Origin: Arthrobacter oryzae
GTDB taxonomy: Bacteria; Actinomycetota; Actinomycetes; Actinomycetales; Micrococcaceae
Assembly (NCBI RefSeq): GCF_003634095.1
Contig: NZ_RBIR01000006.1
Span: 62,001-126,000, forward strand
Length of the DNA: 64,000 nucleotides
Direction: 5' to 3'
A program made the position numbers and the translations under genes. The stretch's first letter is position 1. The number at the start of each line of letters is the position of its first letter. This document shows, in pieces, positions 36,425-44,325 of this stretch. The notes under the pieces were generated by a model that saw only the letters and a list, made by a program, of their open reading frames with translations, did no database searches and had not been told where the DNA came from.

Positions 36425-36699
36425 AGGTCATCCTCGATCGATTCGCTGCTTCAAACGGCAATGCCGCATTCACCAATTTAAGTTTGCACCGAGCCTATAG
36501 GCGGCCATTCATGATCTCTAGGATTTCGCATCGCGTGTGGAAATCACTGTGAGCACGTGATTGGCTGGCAGGGGCGCGAAACCGAGCAGGAGGCCACAGG
36601 GGTGCGCGGCCCTGCTCTAGCCGAGACAAACTGCCAGCCCGCCCTTCGTGCAAGCGGTCAGTGTCCTAAGCGATGTTCAGTTTCTGGTGCCGGTGAGGG

Positions 36700-37416
36700 T
36701 CACCTGTGCAGGGCGTCCATGGCTTGGGCCGCGGTCTGGATGCTCACCCACCCGCGCCTGCCGGCCGTGACGGTCCGTGCGTCTAGAGCAGTCCCGTTGT
36801 TCTGGAGGATGGCGACCAAGGTGGCGTCGATGATGTCGTCGCGGATCTCGGCCAGCCACGCGCCTCGGATGTTCGGCATCACCGGGACCCGCGCATGGAT
36901 GGTGATGTAGTGCCCGCCCGTCATGGCGACCGCGATGCAGGCGATGCCGACGAGGACGAGTTTAAGCACGTCCTCCCTGTCGGTGACCACGATGTAGGAG
37001 GGCAATGCGATGAGCCCGGCCATGAGGATAGCCCGCAGGATGAAGACCTCCCGGGCGGAGCCGGAGGACCTGCGCCGGCGCATCGTCGCTGCCAAGCGAT
37101 TATTCCGCACGACCTCTGCCTTCAGCCGCCACTGCCGCTGGCTGCCCAGATGCAGTTTGACGAGGGCCCGGGCGGCCGACAGCTCCTCTGGATGCGCGGC
37201 CCGCATCGTTGTAACGAGGTGGGTGTCTTTGTCGGCCCAGGAGCTGGTCAAGCGGCGGTCGATGGCGGCTGCCATCTCGTCCAGGTCAAGCATGGCGGCT
37301 CCTTCGGCAGCTTCCTCCACGCGGACCACGGCCGGGGTTGCCGGATCGGGCGCGTAGGCCTCGGAGCGGGATCCATAGCGTGGTGTTTCATCGACGAGCC
37401 GATATTCGTTACTCAA
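36700..37416 (-). CDS. Hypothetical protein with two transmembrane helices
   Basis: 238 residues. A soluble N-terminal half with an acidic/charged stretch (residues 35-110) is followed by a basic segment RRRRSSG, then two adjacent transmembrane helices (about 125-145 and 150-170) and a C-terminal domain ending at residue 238. I do not recognise a family; it is not obviously mobile. It stands alone in a gene-poor region. Confidence 0.6.
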   Translation of the reverse strand: MSNEYRLVDETPRYGSRSEAYAPDPATPAVVRVEEAAEGAAMLDLDEMAAAIDRRLTSSWADKDTHLVTTMRAAHPEELSAARALVKLHLGSQRQWRLKAEVVRNNRLAATMRRRRSSGSAREVFILRAILMAGLIALPSYIVVTDREDVLKLVLVGIACIAVAMTGGHYITIHARVPVMPNIRGAWLAEIRDDIIDATLVAILQNNGTALDARTVTAGRRGWVSIQTAAQAMDALHR

Positions 37417-37590
37417 AAGTTTCCCCCATTGATCAATCCCGGGCCGGTCGGTACCAGCCGCACGCCGGACGGGACGGCAACTCTGCCGGCCCGAATCCCA
37501 TTGTGCGATGCACGGGCCCGCGTGACGTTCACGGGCCGGTTTGTGTCAGGAGGCGCCGGGCTCCGTCAGGGCACTCCGGGCTATTTCGGA

Positions 37591-37998
37591 TCAAGCAGCC
37601 ACCCGCTGTTCGGCCGGGACGGGGAATCGGACATCCGGGCTGGTGTACTCGAAATAGCCCACGGCACCCAGCGCAGGACCCGCGTACGCGTTGACCAGCT
37701 CCGGGGCGCCAGCGACGTCCACGAACAGGTCCCGGACCCAGGCCGGGGCCGCCAGGATGCTGAAGATCGGATTGGCGACGTCGTTGCGGTACTGGCGCGA
37801 CAAGCGCTTCTTCTTGCCGTTGCCCAGGATGTCCACGCGCAGGACCGTGAAGGGCGCGTTCTCGTCGGTGGCGCTGATCCGGATGATGGCAAGGTCCGCG
37901 GTGAACTTGCGGCCCTTGGCCAGGTCGCGGAGCCTGTGGGTCGGGGCCAGGTGAACGGTCCATTCACGGTATCGGCCGGTCGAAGCCGCGGTGGCCAT
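37591..37998 (-). CDS. Hypothetical protein
   Basis: 135 residues from ATG 37998 (an ATG at 38052 extends back over the end of the preceding broken gene and is less likely). Soluble, mixed alpha/beta by eye, with no motif I recognise. Begins 10 bases after the stop of the frameshifted gene at 38009-38399, so the two were probably one operon. Confidence 0.5.
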   Translation of the reverse strand: MATAASTGRYREWTVHLAPTHRLRDLAKGRKFTADLAIIRISATDENAPFTVLRVDILGNGKKKRLSRQYRNDVANPIFSILAAPAWVRDLFVDVAGAPELVNAYAGPALGAVGYFEYTSPDVRFPVPAEQRVAA

Positions 37999-38008
37999 GG
38001 TGGCGGGG

Positions 38009-38399
38009 CTAGCTGTCGTCAGCAAAATCATCAGCGAACTCGTCCTCCTCATCGGGCGGGGTGGGGCTTGCGGTCAGCGAAAGTGCGGACCAGACGGTGT
38101 CATCGGAGAGGTCCGAGACGTGGACCTCGACGTCGTCGCCGCCGAGCCGGGACAAGGCGCCCCCGCGTCGGCGAGGCCTTCGGCGATCACTCCCCGGTGC
38201 TCCCGCAGGACCGCCATGAGCGCCGCGTCGGCGTCAGGGTCGGACGGCTCGTCGGCGTTGTTGACGGTGAAGTCAACGCGCCCACCGTAGCCGTCTAACC
38301 CCACGATGACGGATAAGTCCGGGCAACCGCTGAAGGATAGTCCACCTTCTCGAGGATAGACACCACCCTTCCGGCGGTGATGACGGGGACATTGCTCAT
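38009..38399 (-). pseudogene. Hypothetical gene with two apparent frameshifts
   Basis: Three successive frames read as one acidic protein. The first, from ATG 38399, runs MSNVPVITAGRVVSILEKVD and on to about 38310; the second begins VIVGLDGYGGRVDFTV and runs to about 38160; the third contains LGGDDVEVHVSDLSDDTV and ends at 38009. One extra base at each junction would restore a single frame; the second junction is a run of five C on the plus strand (38160-38164). No family is recognised. Either a decayed gene or sequence errors. Confidence 0.5.
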
Positions 38400-38844
38400 G
38401 GGTTAAATCTTTCAGTTCGTCGGTCATTTGCGGCTCATGTGTGCGGTCGGCGCGTCGTAACTCGCTGGCTCAGGCGGCCCATCCGCCGGGTCAGGTAGCA
38501 CCCCCGAAGGGGCCTGTACAGGGGCCGGTTCCCTTCGTCATGCCCTGACCTGCGAAAACACCCGCCCGCGCTCTGCCCAAGGCGGTGCATGGCCGGTAAG
38601 GTGACACCCGGGGACCCGCTGGGGGTGCCGGCATTTGGGGGACCGTTGACACAAGAGCGCCGGTTGTTCGGCAGCACATGGTCATCGCAGCAGTGCCTCT
38701 CGCCGCCGGTCACCCCGGCGTCCACCTTGCGCAACACTGCGACCCGGCGCGTCCCTGTCCCGGTACCGCAGGGCAAGAACCGGCAGGCCAACCATCCAGC
38801 CGCAACCGACACCCGCTAAGCCAGCCACTGAAAGAGAGAGCCAC
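38400..38844. other. Intergenic stretch, no credible gene
   Basis: About 445 bases. Open frames exist on both strands but their composition is unlike protein. A TTGACA hexamer at 38646-38651 has no matching -10. I see no repeat or RNA gene. Confidence 0.5.
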
Positions 38845-39411
38845 ATGTCAGACCCGCACCAGTTCCCGCAGAACGCCGTCCAGCAGCAGTGGCCGAGTGA
38901 ACAGCCCCGGCAGAACCAGAGGTGGGAGTCCAACCCGTACGCCGCTCCGACGTACCCGGGCACGGCGGCCGGGCCGCTGCCGCTCTGGGCACCCCTCTAC
39001 GGCGCCACCCTGCCGGAGGCCGTCTCGAGGTTTTTCAGGAAGTACGCAACGTTCTCGGGCCGGGCCAGTCGGAGCGAATTCTGGTGGTGGGCACTCGTCA
39101 ACGGCATCTTCTCGCTGGTCCTGAACGTCGTCACGATGGTCGGACGCACCGTCGGCGCGAGCCTGCGCCCCGACGGCACCAGCATCCCGGGCCCCGTCTA
39201 TTGGATCGGGCTCATTCTGTCCGTCATCATTTCCCTGGCCATCATCGTCCCAAACATGGCGCTGTCCGTCCGGCGGCTCCACGACGCGAACATGAGCGGC
39301 TGGACGTATCTGCTGGGGCTGATTCCGTTCGTCGGACCGATCCTGCTGCTTGTCTTTCTGGCGCAGGGTTCCAAGCCGGAGGGCCAGCGGTTCGACAAGC
39401 CGACCTGGTAA
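38845..39411 (+). CDS. DUF805 family membrane protein
   Basis: 188 residues. A Gln/Pro-rich cytoplasmic head (1-60) precedes the DUF805 signature FFRKYATFSGRASRSEFWWW, three transmembrane helices (about 85-110, 125-150, 160-178) and the typical NMALSVRRLHDANMSGW. Function unknown; members are small inner-membrane proteins. Only a weak ribosome-binding site. Confidence 0.88.
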   Translation: MSDPHQFPQNAVQQQWPSEQPRQNQRWESNPYAAPTYPGTAAGPLPLWAPLYGATLPEAVSRFFRKYATFSGRASRSEFWWWALVNGIFSLVLNVVTMVGRTVGASLRPDGTSIPGPVYWIGLILSVIISLAIIVPNMALSVRRLHDANMSGWTYLLGLIPFVGPILLLVFLAQGSKPEGQRFDKPTW

Positions 39412-39453
39412 ACGCGTAAGTCAGAGGGGCCGCCGGGGCAGGACGCTCCGGCC

Positions 39454-39755
39454 TTGAATGCTGCAGCACCCGGCCAGGCCGTACCGGTCAAGTTCTCCAT
39501 CGGCAGTGCTGCCGCTACCTTCCAGGGATGTTGTGGCAGCCGGATACCCCAGCAGGTCCCGGTCTCGTGCACTGCCCCGGACCTTTCAAAAACCACCGGA
39601 ACCCCAGCTGTTCCGCTGCTTCCGGCACAGGGCCAGGTACGGACAATTTCACATACATTTGGAAGACTGACCAGGACGCGACCGGATGCAAGGAGCTGAT
39701 TGTGAAACTCGTGGATGGCAGTTTCCACCGGGCCCTGTTCCAATTCCGGCCATGA
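39454..39755 (+). pseudogene. Remnant of a PxKF-domain C-terminus with several frameshifts
   Basis: The conserved PxKF sequence can be followed only by switching frames: AAPGQAVPVKFSIGSAA in one, DVVAAGYP in a second, QQVPVSCTAPDLSKT back in the first, then NFTYIWKTDQDATGC and ELIVKLVDGSFHRALFQF in the third, ending at 39755. PxKF domains form the C-terminal end of secreted actinobacterial proteins, so this is the 3' stub of a larger lost gene. Its stop overlaps the next gene's ATG. Confidence 0.7.
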
Positions 39756-40301
39756 GCATCACGGATTGGGTTGACAGGTGCAGCCGTACCGCGCTCCTGG
39801 CTGGGTGCGCCGGCCTTCTGACGTGTTGTTTCCTGACCGGGTGCGCCGACATGGCCGGGAACAGTTATTCTCCGGCGGGTACAGAGACCGGCCGCAACAG
39901 CAACAGCACCCCGCACAGCGACAGCGATCCGGGGGGACCGGAAGCTGCACATGCTCGCCGCGGATCCCGTCATGGCTAATCTGCCGGCAGGGCTGGTCAA
40001 AACGAACAAGAAGGACACCCCGGCCCACTACGAAACCCCCGTCTTCGGTTCAGGCGGCTCCTTCGGTGCCAGCGTGGTCGTCACCTTCACCAGCGCCGCC
40101 AGCCTCCCTGACATCTACAAAATGATCGGCGACAACGCCGTCCGAAACGGCTGGGTAGGCACGGCGGTCGGCTCCATAAACATGACCGACCGGTGGGCGA
40201 AGACCTACCCCGAGGGAAGCGTGTCAGTCTTGCTCCCGACCTGCAAGGATCCGAGCGCGACAACGTCCACACGCTCCTGCACTCTGGACGGCGGGATCTG
40301 A
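39752..40301 (+). pseudogene. Lipoprotein gene frameshifted at a run of six G
   Basis: From ATG 39752 a lipoprotein signal (LLTCCFLTGC lipobox at about residue 31) leads to a Ser/Asn-rich linker. The frame is lost at GGGGGG 39931-39936; deleting one G joins it to a frame running KLHMLAADPVMANLPAGL to the stop at 40301, about 182 residues in total. The C-terminal domain (SLPDIYKMIGDNAVRNGW) is not a family I recognise. The start overlaps the PxKF stop as ATGA, consistent with past translational coupling. Confidence 0.65.
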
Positions 40302-40314
40302 GATCAGCGAGTAC

Positions 40315-40656
40315 GTGGGCGTGGCACCGCCCGGAGCGGGCCGGCAGTCCGTTGGTATACGCGGTCTTCGCATCGCGGTCCTCATGGCTGACGTCGTGTC
40401 GCTGTCGGCCGTCCTCTTCATCCGGGTCATTCTCCCGATGAATTCCGGGCAAGACGGTGAGGCGCTGTTCTGGGCCGGACTACTGCTTGTGTACGGGCTG
40501 ATTTTGCTGTTCGGAGTGACCCTGATCCTGAACGTCGTCTACCTGATCGCCCTCGCTGTCATGCACGGCCGGTACGATAACGGATACGGCAGGGTCTCCC
40601 GTGCACTCCTGTTCCTGCTCCCGGCAGCTACGGCCCTGGGGCTCACCCTCAGGTAA
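40315..40656 (+). CDS. Small multi-pass membrane protein
   Basis: 113 residues from GTG 40315, 13 bases after the broken lipoprotein gene. Three or four hydrophobic helices (about 18-42, 50-85, 95-113). No family recognised; the start is uncertain because the ribosome-binding site is weak. Confidence 0.5.
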   Translation: MGVAPPGAGRQSVGIRGLRIAVLMADVVSLSAVLFIRVILPMNSGQDGEALFWAGLLLVYGLILLFGVTLILNVVYLIALAVMHGRYDNGYGRVSRALLFLLPAATALGLTLR

Positions 40657-41049
40657 CTCCTGTGCCAGAGCGGCCTTGCGGCCTTGCGGTGTCTGATCCG
40701 TGGAAGGCTGCCGGATGCCGGATCCCCGAAGCCAGGTCAGGTTGAGAGTCGGTAAGGGCCGGTTCGGGCACGGCGGTTCAATGGTTGAAGACATGGTCAG
40801 AACGTGTTCTCTGGATGAGTGCCCGGATGTTGCTGCCCAGTGGCCCCCGCAGGCTAGCACCCGCCCATCCTGCACACCAGGGAGTGCACTACTCGCCTCC
40901 GACCTGAGTAAGCCAGGTTTCACACTGGCCTGAGGGACGCACGATGAGGGGTAGGCAATAGCCTGCACCTGGCTGGCTTTCCGCGGGCCTCGCGCAGATC
41001 CGTGCACCCGACCCCGGTGATTGAGCTCGCCAGCAGGTACCGTCATCCC
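40657..41049. other. Intergenic stretch, no credible gene
   Basis: About 390 bases with a short GCGGCCTT direct repeat near 40672 but no gene, RNA or strong promoter I can support. Confidence 0.5.
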
Positions 41050-41427
41050 ATGAGGAGTCATATTCGCTGGGCGGACGGGACCTGGGCGCTGCTTGTCCTG
41101 CAGGCCGCCGTGCTGACGTCGTGCGGGCTGGCCATGACTTTCAGCCTCATCGTCCGCTCACCCCCGGAAGCGGTAGGCCAAGGGCTGGTCTTCCTCGGGT
41201 CCGTGGCGTTCGCGGTGTCCGCCGTATGGGCGAGGCTGAGAGGTAGGCCCGTCTGGGTGTCGGTGCTGACGACCCTGCCCGCGGCGGTCGTGGGAGGCCT
41301 GTCCATGGAGATGCCTGACGCGCTCCTTGCCCATCTGGCGGGGCTCGTCCTGGTTCCTGTGGCGTTGGGCGCGATGCTGGCCGAAGTGCTGTCCCCAGGT
41401 GTCCCGCTGGTTGACGTCGAGACGTAA
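41050..41427 (+). CDS. Small membrane protein, about four helices
   Basis: 125 residues from ATG 41050. Hydrophobic segments at about 10-32, 43-62, 70-85 and 92-115. Only the regular helix spacing supports it; no family recognised and no good ribosome-binding site. Confidence 0.5.
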   Translation: MRSHIRWADGTWALLVLQAAVLTSCGLAMTFSLIVRSPPEAVGQGLVFLGSVAFAVSAVWARLRGRPVWVSVLTTLPAAVVGGLSMEMPDALLAHLAGLVLVPVALGAMLAEVLSPGVPLVDVET

Positions 41428-41780
41428 GAGGCGTTCCGGCGTCGAAGGTCAGGCGTTGAAGGCAGCGGCCTTCTCGTCGAGGACGAGGTAGTCGCCGGCG
41501 GCTTTCTGGAAACCGGGTCGATCCACAGGGACGAGAGGACGAGGAGGTCTCCGCCGAGTTCCATTCCTGCATGAGGCCCGGCCGATCGGTGGTGAGCATC
41601 ACCGCGCGTCCCCGATATGGACTTCCTCAGGTCCCCGATGGGAATCCTAGCTTCGTCTTTCTCCCAGACGGTCCGTCGAGAGCAACCATGAGATGTCCTT
41701 CGGGCCGAGATGGGGGAGCGGTCACCGGAAGTCTATGCCGGGCGTGCCCCCTGAAGACTAGTACTGCACGAAGCTGAAGA
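41428..41780. other. Intergenic stretch, possibly degenerate coding sequence
   Basis: On the minus strand at about 41455-41530 a short frame reads VDRPGFQKAAGDYLVLDEKA and ends, with a plausible protein composition, but it has no start and cannot be extended without frame changes. It may be another decayed gene. Confidence 0.3.
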
Positions 41781-41796
41781 CTAGTACTGCACGAAG
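41751..41796. repeat. Perfect 23-bp tandem duplication at the 3' end of a small gene
   Basis: Units 41751-41773 and 41774-41796 are identical. The inner copy contains the stop codon of the minus-strand gene at 41781-42089; the outer copy lies beyond it, so the coding sequence is unaffected. Confidence 0.95.
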
Positions 41797-42089
41797 CCGC
41801 TCTGGATGGCCTGCAGGTCAGAGGCCAGGGCCGCCATCTTGGCGGTGGGCTCTTCCGGCTCCCCGCCGGTGTTCCCCTGGCTGTCGCCGAACCATTTGTG
41901 CCAGGTCGTGGCGACGACCTCGGGGGTGATGGGAGTGCCGGCGGCAATGAGGGCTGCGAAGTCTTCCATCTCGGAGTCGTACTCGTCCTCGGGCGCCCCG
42001 TGCGGCAGCACGCCGAGCAGGTCGTGGGCGTTCAGTCGCTCGGTAATGGCGGTACGCATGCGGGCGTACTCTGGGATGGTCGTGTCCAT
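41781..42089 (-). CDS. Small acidic hypothetical protein, possibly DUF1871-like
   Basis: 102 residues, strongly acidic. The segment HDLLGVLPHGAPEDEYDSE with a following PITPEVVATTWHKWFGD resembles, by memory, DUF1871-type immunity/antitoxin-like proteins; the match is weak. It lacks a clear ribosome-binding site and may be translated leaderless. Confidence 0.55.
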   Translation of the reverse strand: MDTTIPEYARMRTAITERLNAHDLLGVLPHGAPEDEYDSEMEDFAALIAAGTPITPEVVATTWHKWFGDSQGNTGGEPEEPTAKMAALASDLQAIQSGFVQY

Positions 42090-42145
42090 GGCGTAAGTCT
42101 AGGAGCAATCGCGGCGGGGGCGGCGAGAGATTGCCGCTCCAGCGC

Positions 42146-42622
42146 TTAGCTGGCCAAAGTGTTGGGTGATTTCCTGGCTTCCTTCGAAAGTGACGCTATG
42201 TCGAACAGGGTGCGTCGCAGCTCGCGGTAGCGTTCTGCGCCCAGGGCCGCGGACCAGCGCTCTTCGGTGTCCGCGATGATTTGCCGTGAGAGATCGACAG
42301 CGGCGCTCCCGGCGGCCGTCAGCGTCACAACCTTGGCCCGTTTGTCCGAGGGATCGGCGGCGAGGCTGACGTAGCCCTCGTGTTGGAGGTAGTTCATGAA
42401 CTGTCCGATTCCGGCCTTCGTGATGGCGGCACGCTCGGCCAACTCGTTGAGGCGCAGACCTTCAGGCGGAATCAATTCCATGACGCGATAGTGCGAGGGT
42501 CTAAGACCGGGAATCGACCTGGCCTGAATCGCCGACCTCAAACTTCCGAATGCGCCGGCCAGAAGGTCAGCGATATGAGGCGCGGGGTCCTCTTGCGCAG
42601 CAGCACCATTGACGTCAATCAT
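42146..42622 (-). CDS. MarR family transcriptional regulator
   Basis: 158 residues. Helix-turn-helix LNELAERAAITKAGIGQFMN and wing DPSDKRAKVVTLTAAG with the DxR motif. Divergent from the phosphotransferase gene at 42708; the 85-base gap contains palindromic candidate operator sequence that touches its own start codon, suggesting autoregulation and control of the neighbour. Confidence 0.9.
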   Translation of the reverse strand: MIDVNGAAAQEDPAPHIADLLAGAFGSLRSAIQARSIPGLRPSHYRVMELIPPEGLRLNELAERAAITKAGIGQFMNYLQHEGYVSLAADPSDKRAKVVTLTAAGSAAVDLSRQIIADTEERWSAALGAERYRELRRTLFDIASLSKEARKSPNTLAS

Positions 42623-42651
42623 AAAGTAACTTTACCATTGGCTTAGTAAAG
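42622..42651. promoter_or_regulatory. Candidate MarR operator
   Basis: TAAAGTAACTTTA (42622-42634) is a perfect palindrome with 6-bp arms; a second arrangement CTTTAC (42630-42635) and GTAAAG (42646-42651) overlaps it. It is the only AT-rich patch in the divergent gap. Confidence 0.55.
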
Positions 42652-42707
42652 CTGGTTCACCGATGGTGTTGACCCGGCCGTACTTCCATCCTTCGAAAGG
42701 GCGCGCC

Positions 42708-43952
42708 ATGCTGGCTGCCATGCTCGAGAACATGAACCTCCTCGGCCGCGACTCGGTGGATGCCGGCAAGTTGGCCGCTATGGCCGCCGCCAACCTCAAC
42801 GAGCCGGCTGTGCAAATTCTTTCGGCCCGCGCCACGGAGATCACATTCCCCATGGCCAACATGACGACCGGCGGTCTCTGGAGGGTCGAAGGTACTGCCC
42901 GGGCAGGCTCCAGAGGGCCGGAGCGCGCGATCGCGGCGGCCCGGTTCAGCATGGTCGTGAAGCTGGTCCAGTCCCCTCTGCTATGGCGCGGCATCGAGAA
43001 GGTTCCGCCCAGCTTCAGGGACGGCTTGGTCCGCTACTATCCCTGGCGCACCGAAGTTGACGTTTATGCCTCCGACCTTGCCCTGGCCATGCCCACCGGC
43101 GGCCGGCTTCCCCAGATCTACAACATCGAGGAGCTTGACGGGCAACGCGCCGCCATCTGGATGGAGGACATCGCCGAATGCCCCGGAGCGGAGTGGACTG
43201 ACGATCGCTTCCGGCACGCCGCGATGCTTCTCGGCAGGCTGGCTGGCAGCAGTGAAGTGCGGAATAGCGGCCCCTGCATTTCCTCCGCCAGGGACGCTGA
43301 CAGGATGCGGTTCTATCTGAACAGCGTCGGAGCCACAGTGTTCATGCCGGGCATCCGCGGTGAGGACATGTGGAAGGTTCCGGCGGTGGCAGAGGCGGCG
43401 GATCGGCACCTGATTGCCGGACTGCGATCACTCACGGACCGGGCCGCTCAACTGATGGAAGAGGTCATCGCCCTGCCGGCATTCCCGGCGCACGGCGATG
43501 CCAGCCCGCAGAACCTCCTGATCGAAAGCAATGGAGACGTCCCGGGGGGATCAACCAACTTCGCGGTCATTGACTGGGGACTCTACGGAGGGGCCTGCGC
43601 AGGCTTCGACCTAGGCCAGCTGCTGGCCGGCTGGGTCTACCAGGGCGCCATGGTCGGCACGGAACTCTACCGGCTCGAACCCCTGTGCCTCCAGGCCTAC
43701 TGCGAGGGCTTGGCCGATGGGCGCCCGGACATCGCGGAGTCAACCGTGCGTCGGGGCCACGCGGCGTCCATGGCCATCTTCGCCGGGCTGCAGGCGATTC
43801 CCACCCAGCGCCTGGCGGAACCTGACTCGGAGGAACTGCGCGCCCTCGTAGCAGGACGCGTGGAGATGGCCCGCTTCGTTCTCGACCTGCTCGCCTCAAC
43901 CGACTGGCATCCGCGCGCACACCCCCGCGCACCCGAACGGCATTTCAAGTGA
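42708..43952 (+). CDS. Aminoglycoside/choline-kinase-like phosphotransferase family protein
   Basis: 414 residues from ATG 42708, with GAAAGG about 7 bases upstream (ATG 42663 has none). APH-like kinase fold: catalytic loop AHGDASPQNLLIE (Brenner motif HGDxxxxN) and metal-binding VIDWGLYGG with DLGQLLAGW after it. The N-terminal lobe is divergent. Substrate unknown; control by the divergent MarR is likely. A resistance role is possible but unproven. Confidence 0.8.
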   Translation: MLAAMLENMNLLGRDSVDAGKLAAMAAANLNEPAVQILSARATEITFPMANMTTGGLWRVEGTARAGSRGPERAIAAARFSMVVKLVQSPLLWRGIEKVPPSFRDGLVRYYPWRTEVDVYASDLALAMPTGGRLPQIYNIEELDGQRAAIWMEDIAECPGAEWTDDRFRHAAMLLGRLAGSSEVRNSGPCISSARDADRMRFYLNSVGATVFMPGIRGEDMWKVPAVAEAADRHLIAGLRSLTDRAAQLMEEVIALPAFPAHGDASPQNLLIESNGDVPGGSTNFAVIDWGLYGGACAGFDLGQLLAGWVYQGAMVGTELYRLEPLCLQAYCEGLADGRPDIAESTVRRGHAASMAIFAGLQAIPTQRLAEPDSEELRALVAGRVEMARFVLDLLASTDWHPRAHPRAPERHFK

Positions 43953-44084
43953 GCGGTCCGACCCGGTGACCGCTGTCAGGGCACGCCCCGTAACCGCAGA
44001 CACTGGTCTCCCTCCGCTACAGAGCGTGCCTCTCGAATCGATTCGCCGCAATGAAACTAGGGCCCCATGAAGCGCAGCAAAACA

Positions 44085-44128
44085 AAACCCCGCCTCTGCT
44101 AGCCGCTAGGCCAGTAAAGACGGGGTTT
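44085..44128 (-). terminator. Hairpin terminator downstream of tRNA-Lys
   Basis: AAACCCCG (44085-44092) pairs with CGGGGTTT (44121-44128); on the minus strand the stem is followed by TTGTTTTG. Located just past the tRNA 3' end. Confidence 0.7.
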
Positions 44129-44134
44129 CTCTGT

Positions 44135-44210
44135 TGGTGCACCCCCCGGGACTCGAACCCGGAACCCATTGATTAAGAGTCAATTGCTCTGCCAGTTGAG
44201 CTAGAGGTGC
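44135..44210 (-). tRNA. tRNA-Lys (anticodon CTT), CCA encoded
   Basis: Standard cloverleaf on the minus strand: acceptor GCACCTC/GGGGTGC, D arm TAGCTCAACTGGCAGAGCA, anticodon stem TTGAC/ATCAA with loop CTCTTA holding CTT, T arm CCGGGTTCGAGTCCCGG, discriminator A and encoded CCA. Confidence 0.95.
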
Positions 44211-44325
44211 ATCTGTTGTCTTCGTTCCCCGGGGCTTTTTGTTTCCCCGTTGTTCTCCGCAACGACATGAAACTCTACACGAGTTTGGGCATCGTGTGAA
44301 ATCGAGCGAACCGGGATGCTCCGGC

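Noticed and set aside
36440..36699. Gene in the 260-base gap
   Set aside because: No frame with start, RBS and protein-like composition on either strand.
38435..38812. 125-codon minus-strand frame
   Set aside because: Cys/Arg-rich composition unlike the neighbours, no RBS, no motif.
39198..39743. 181-codon minus-strand frame
   Set aside because: Antisense to the DUF805 gene and to the PxKF remnant, which explain the coding signal.
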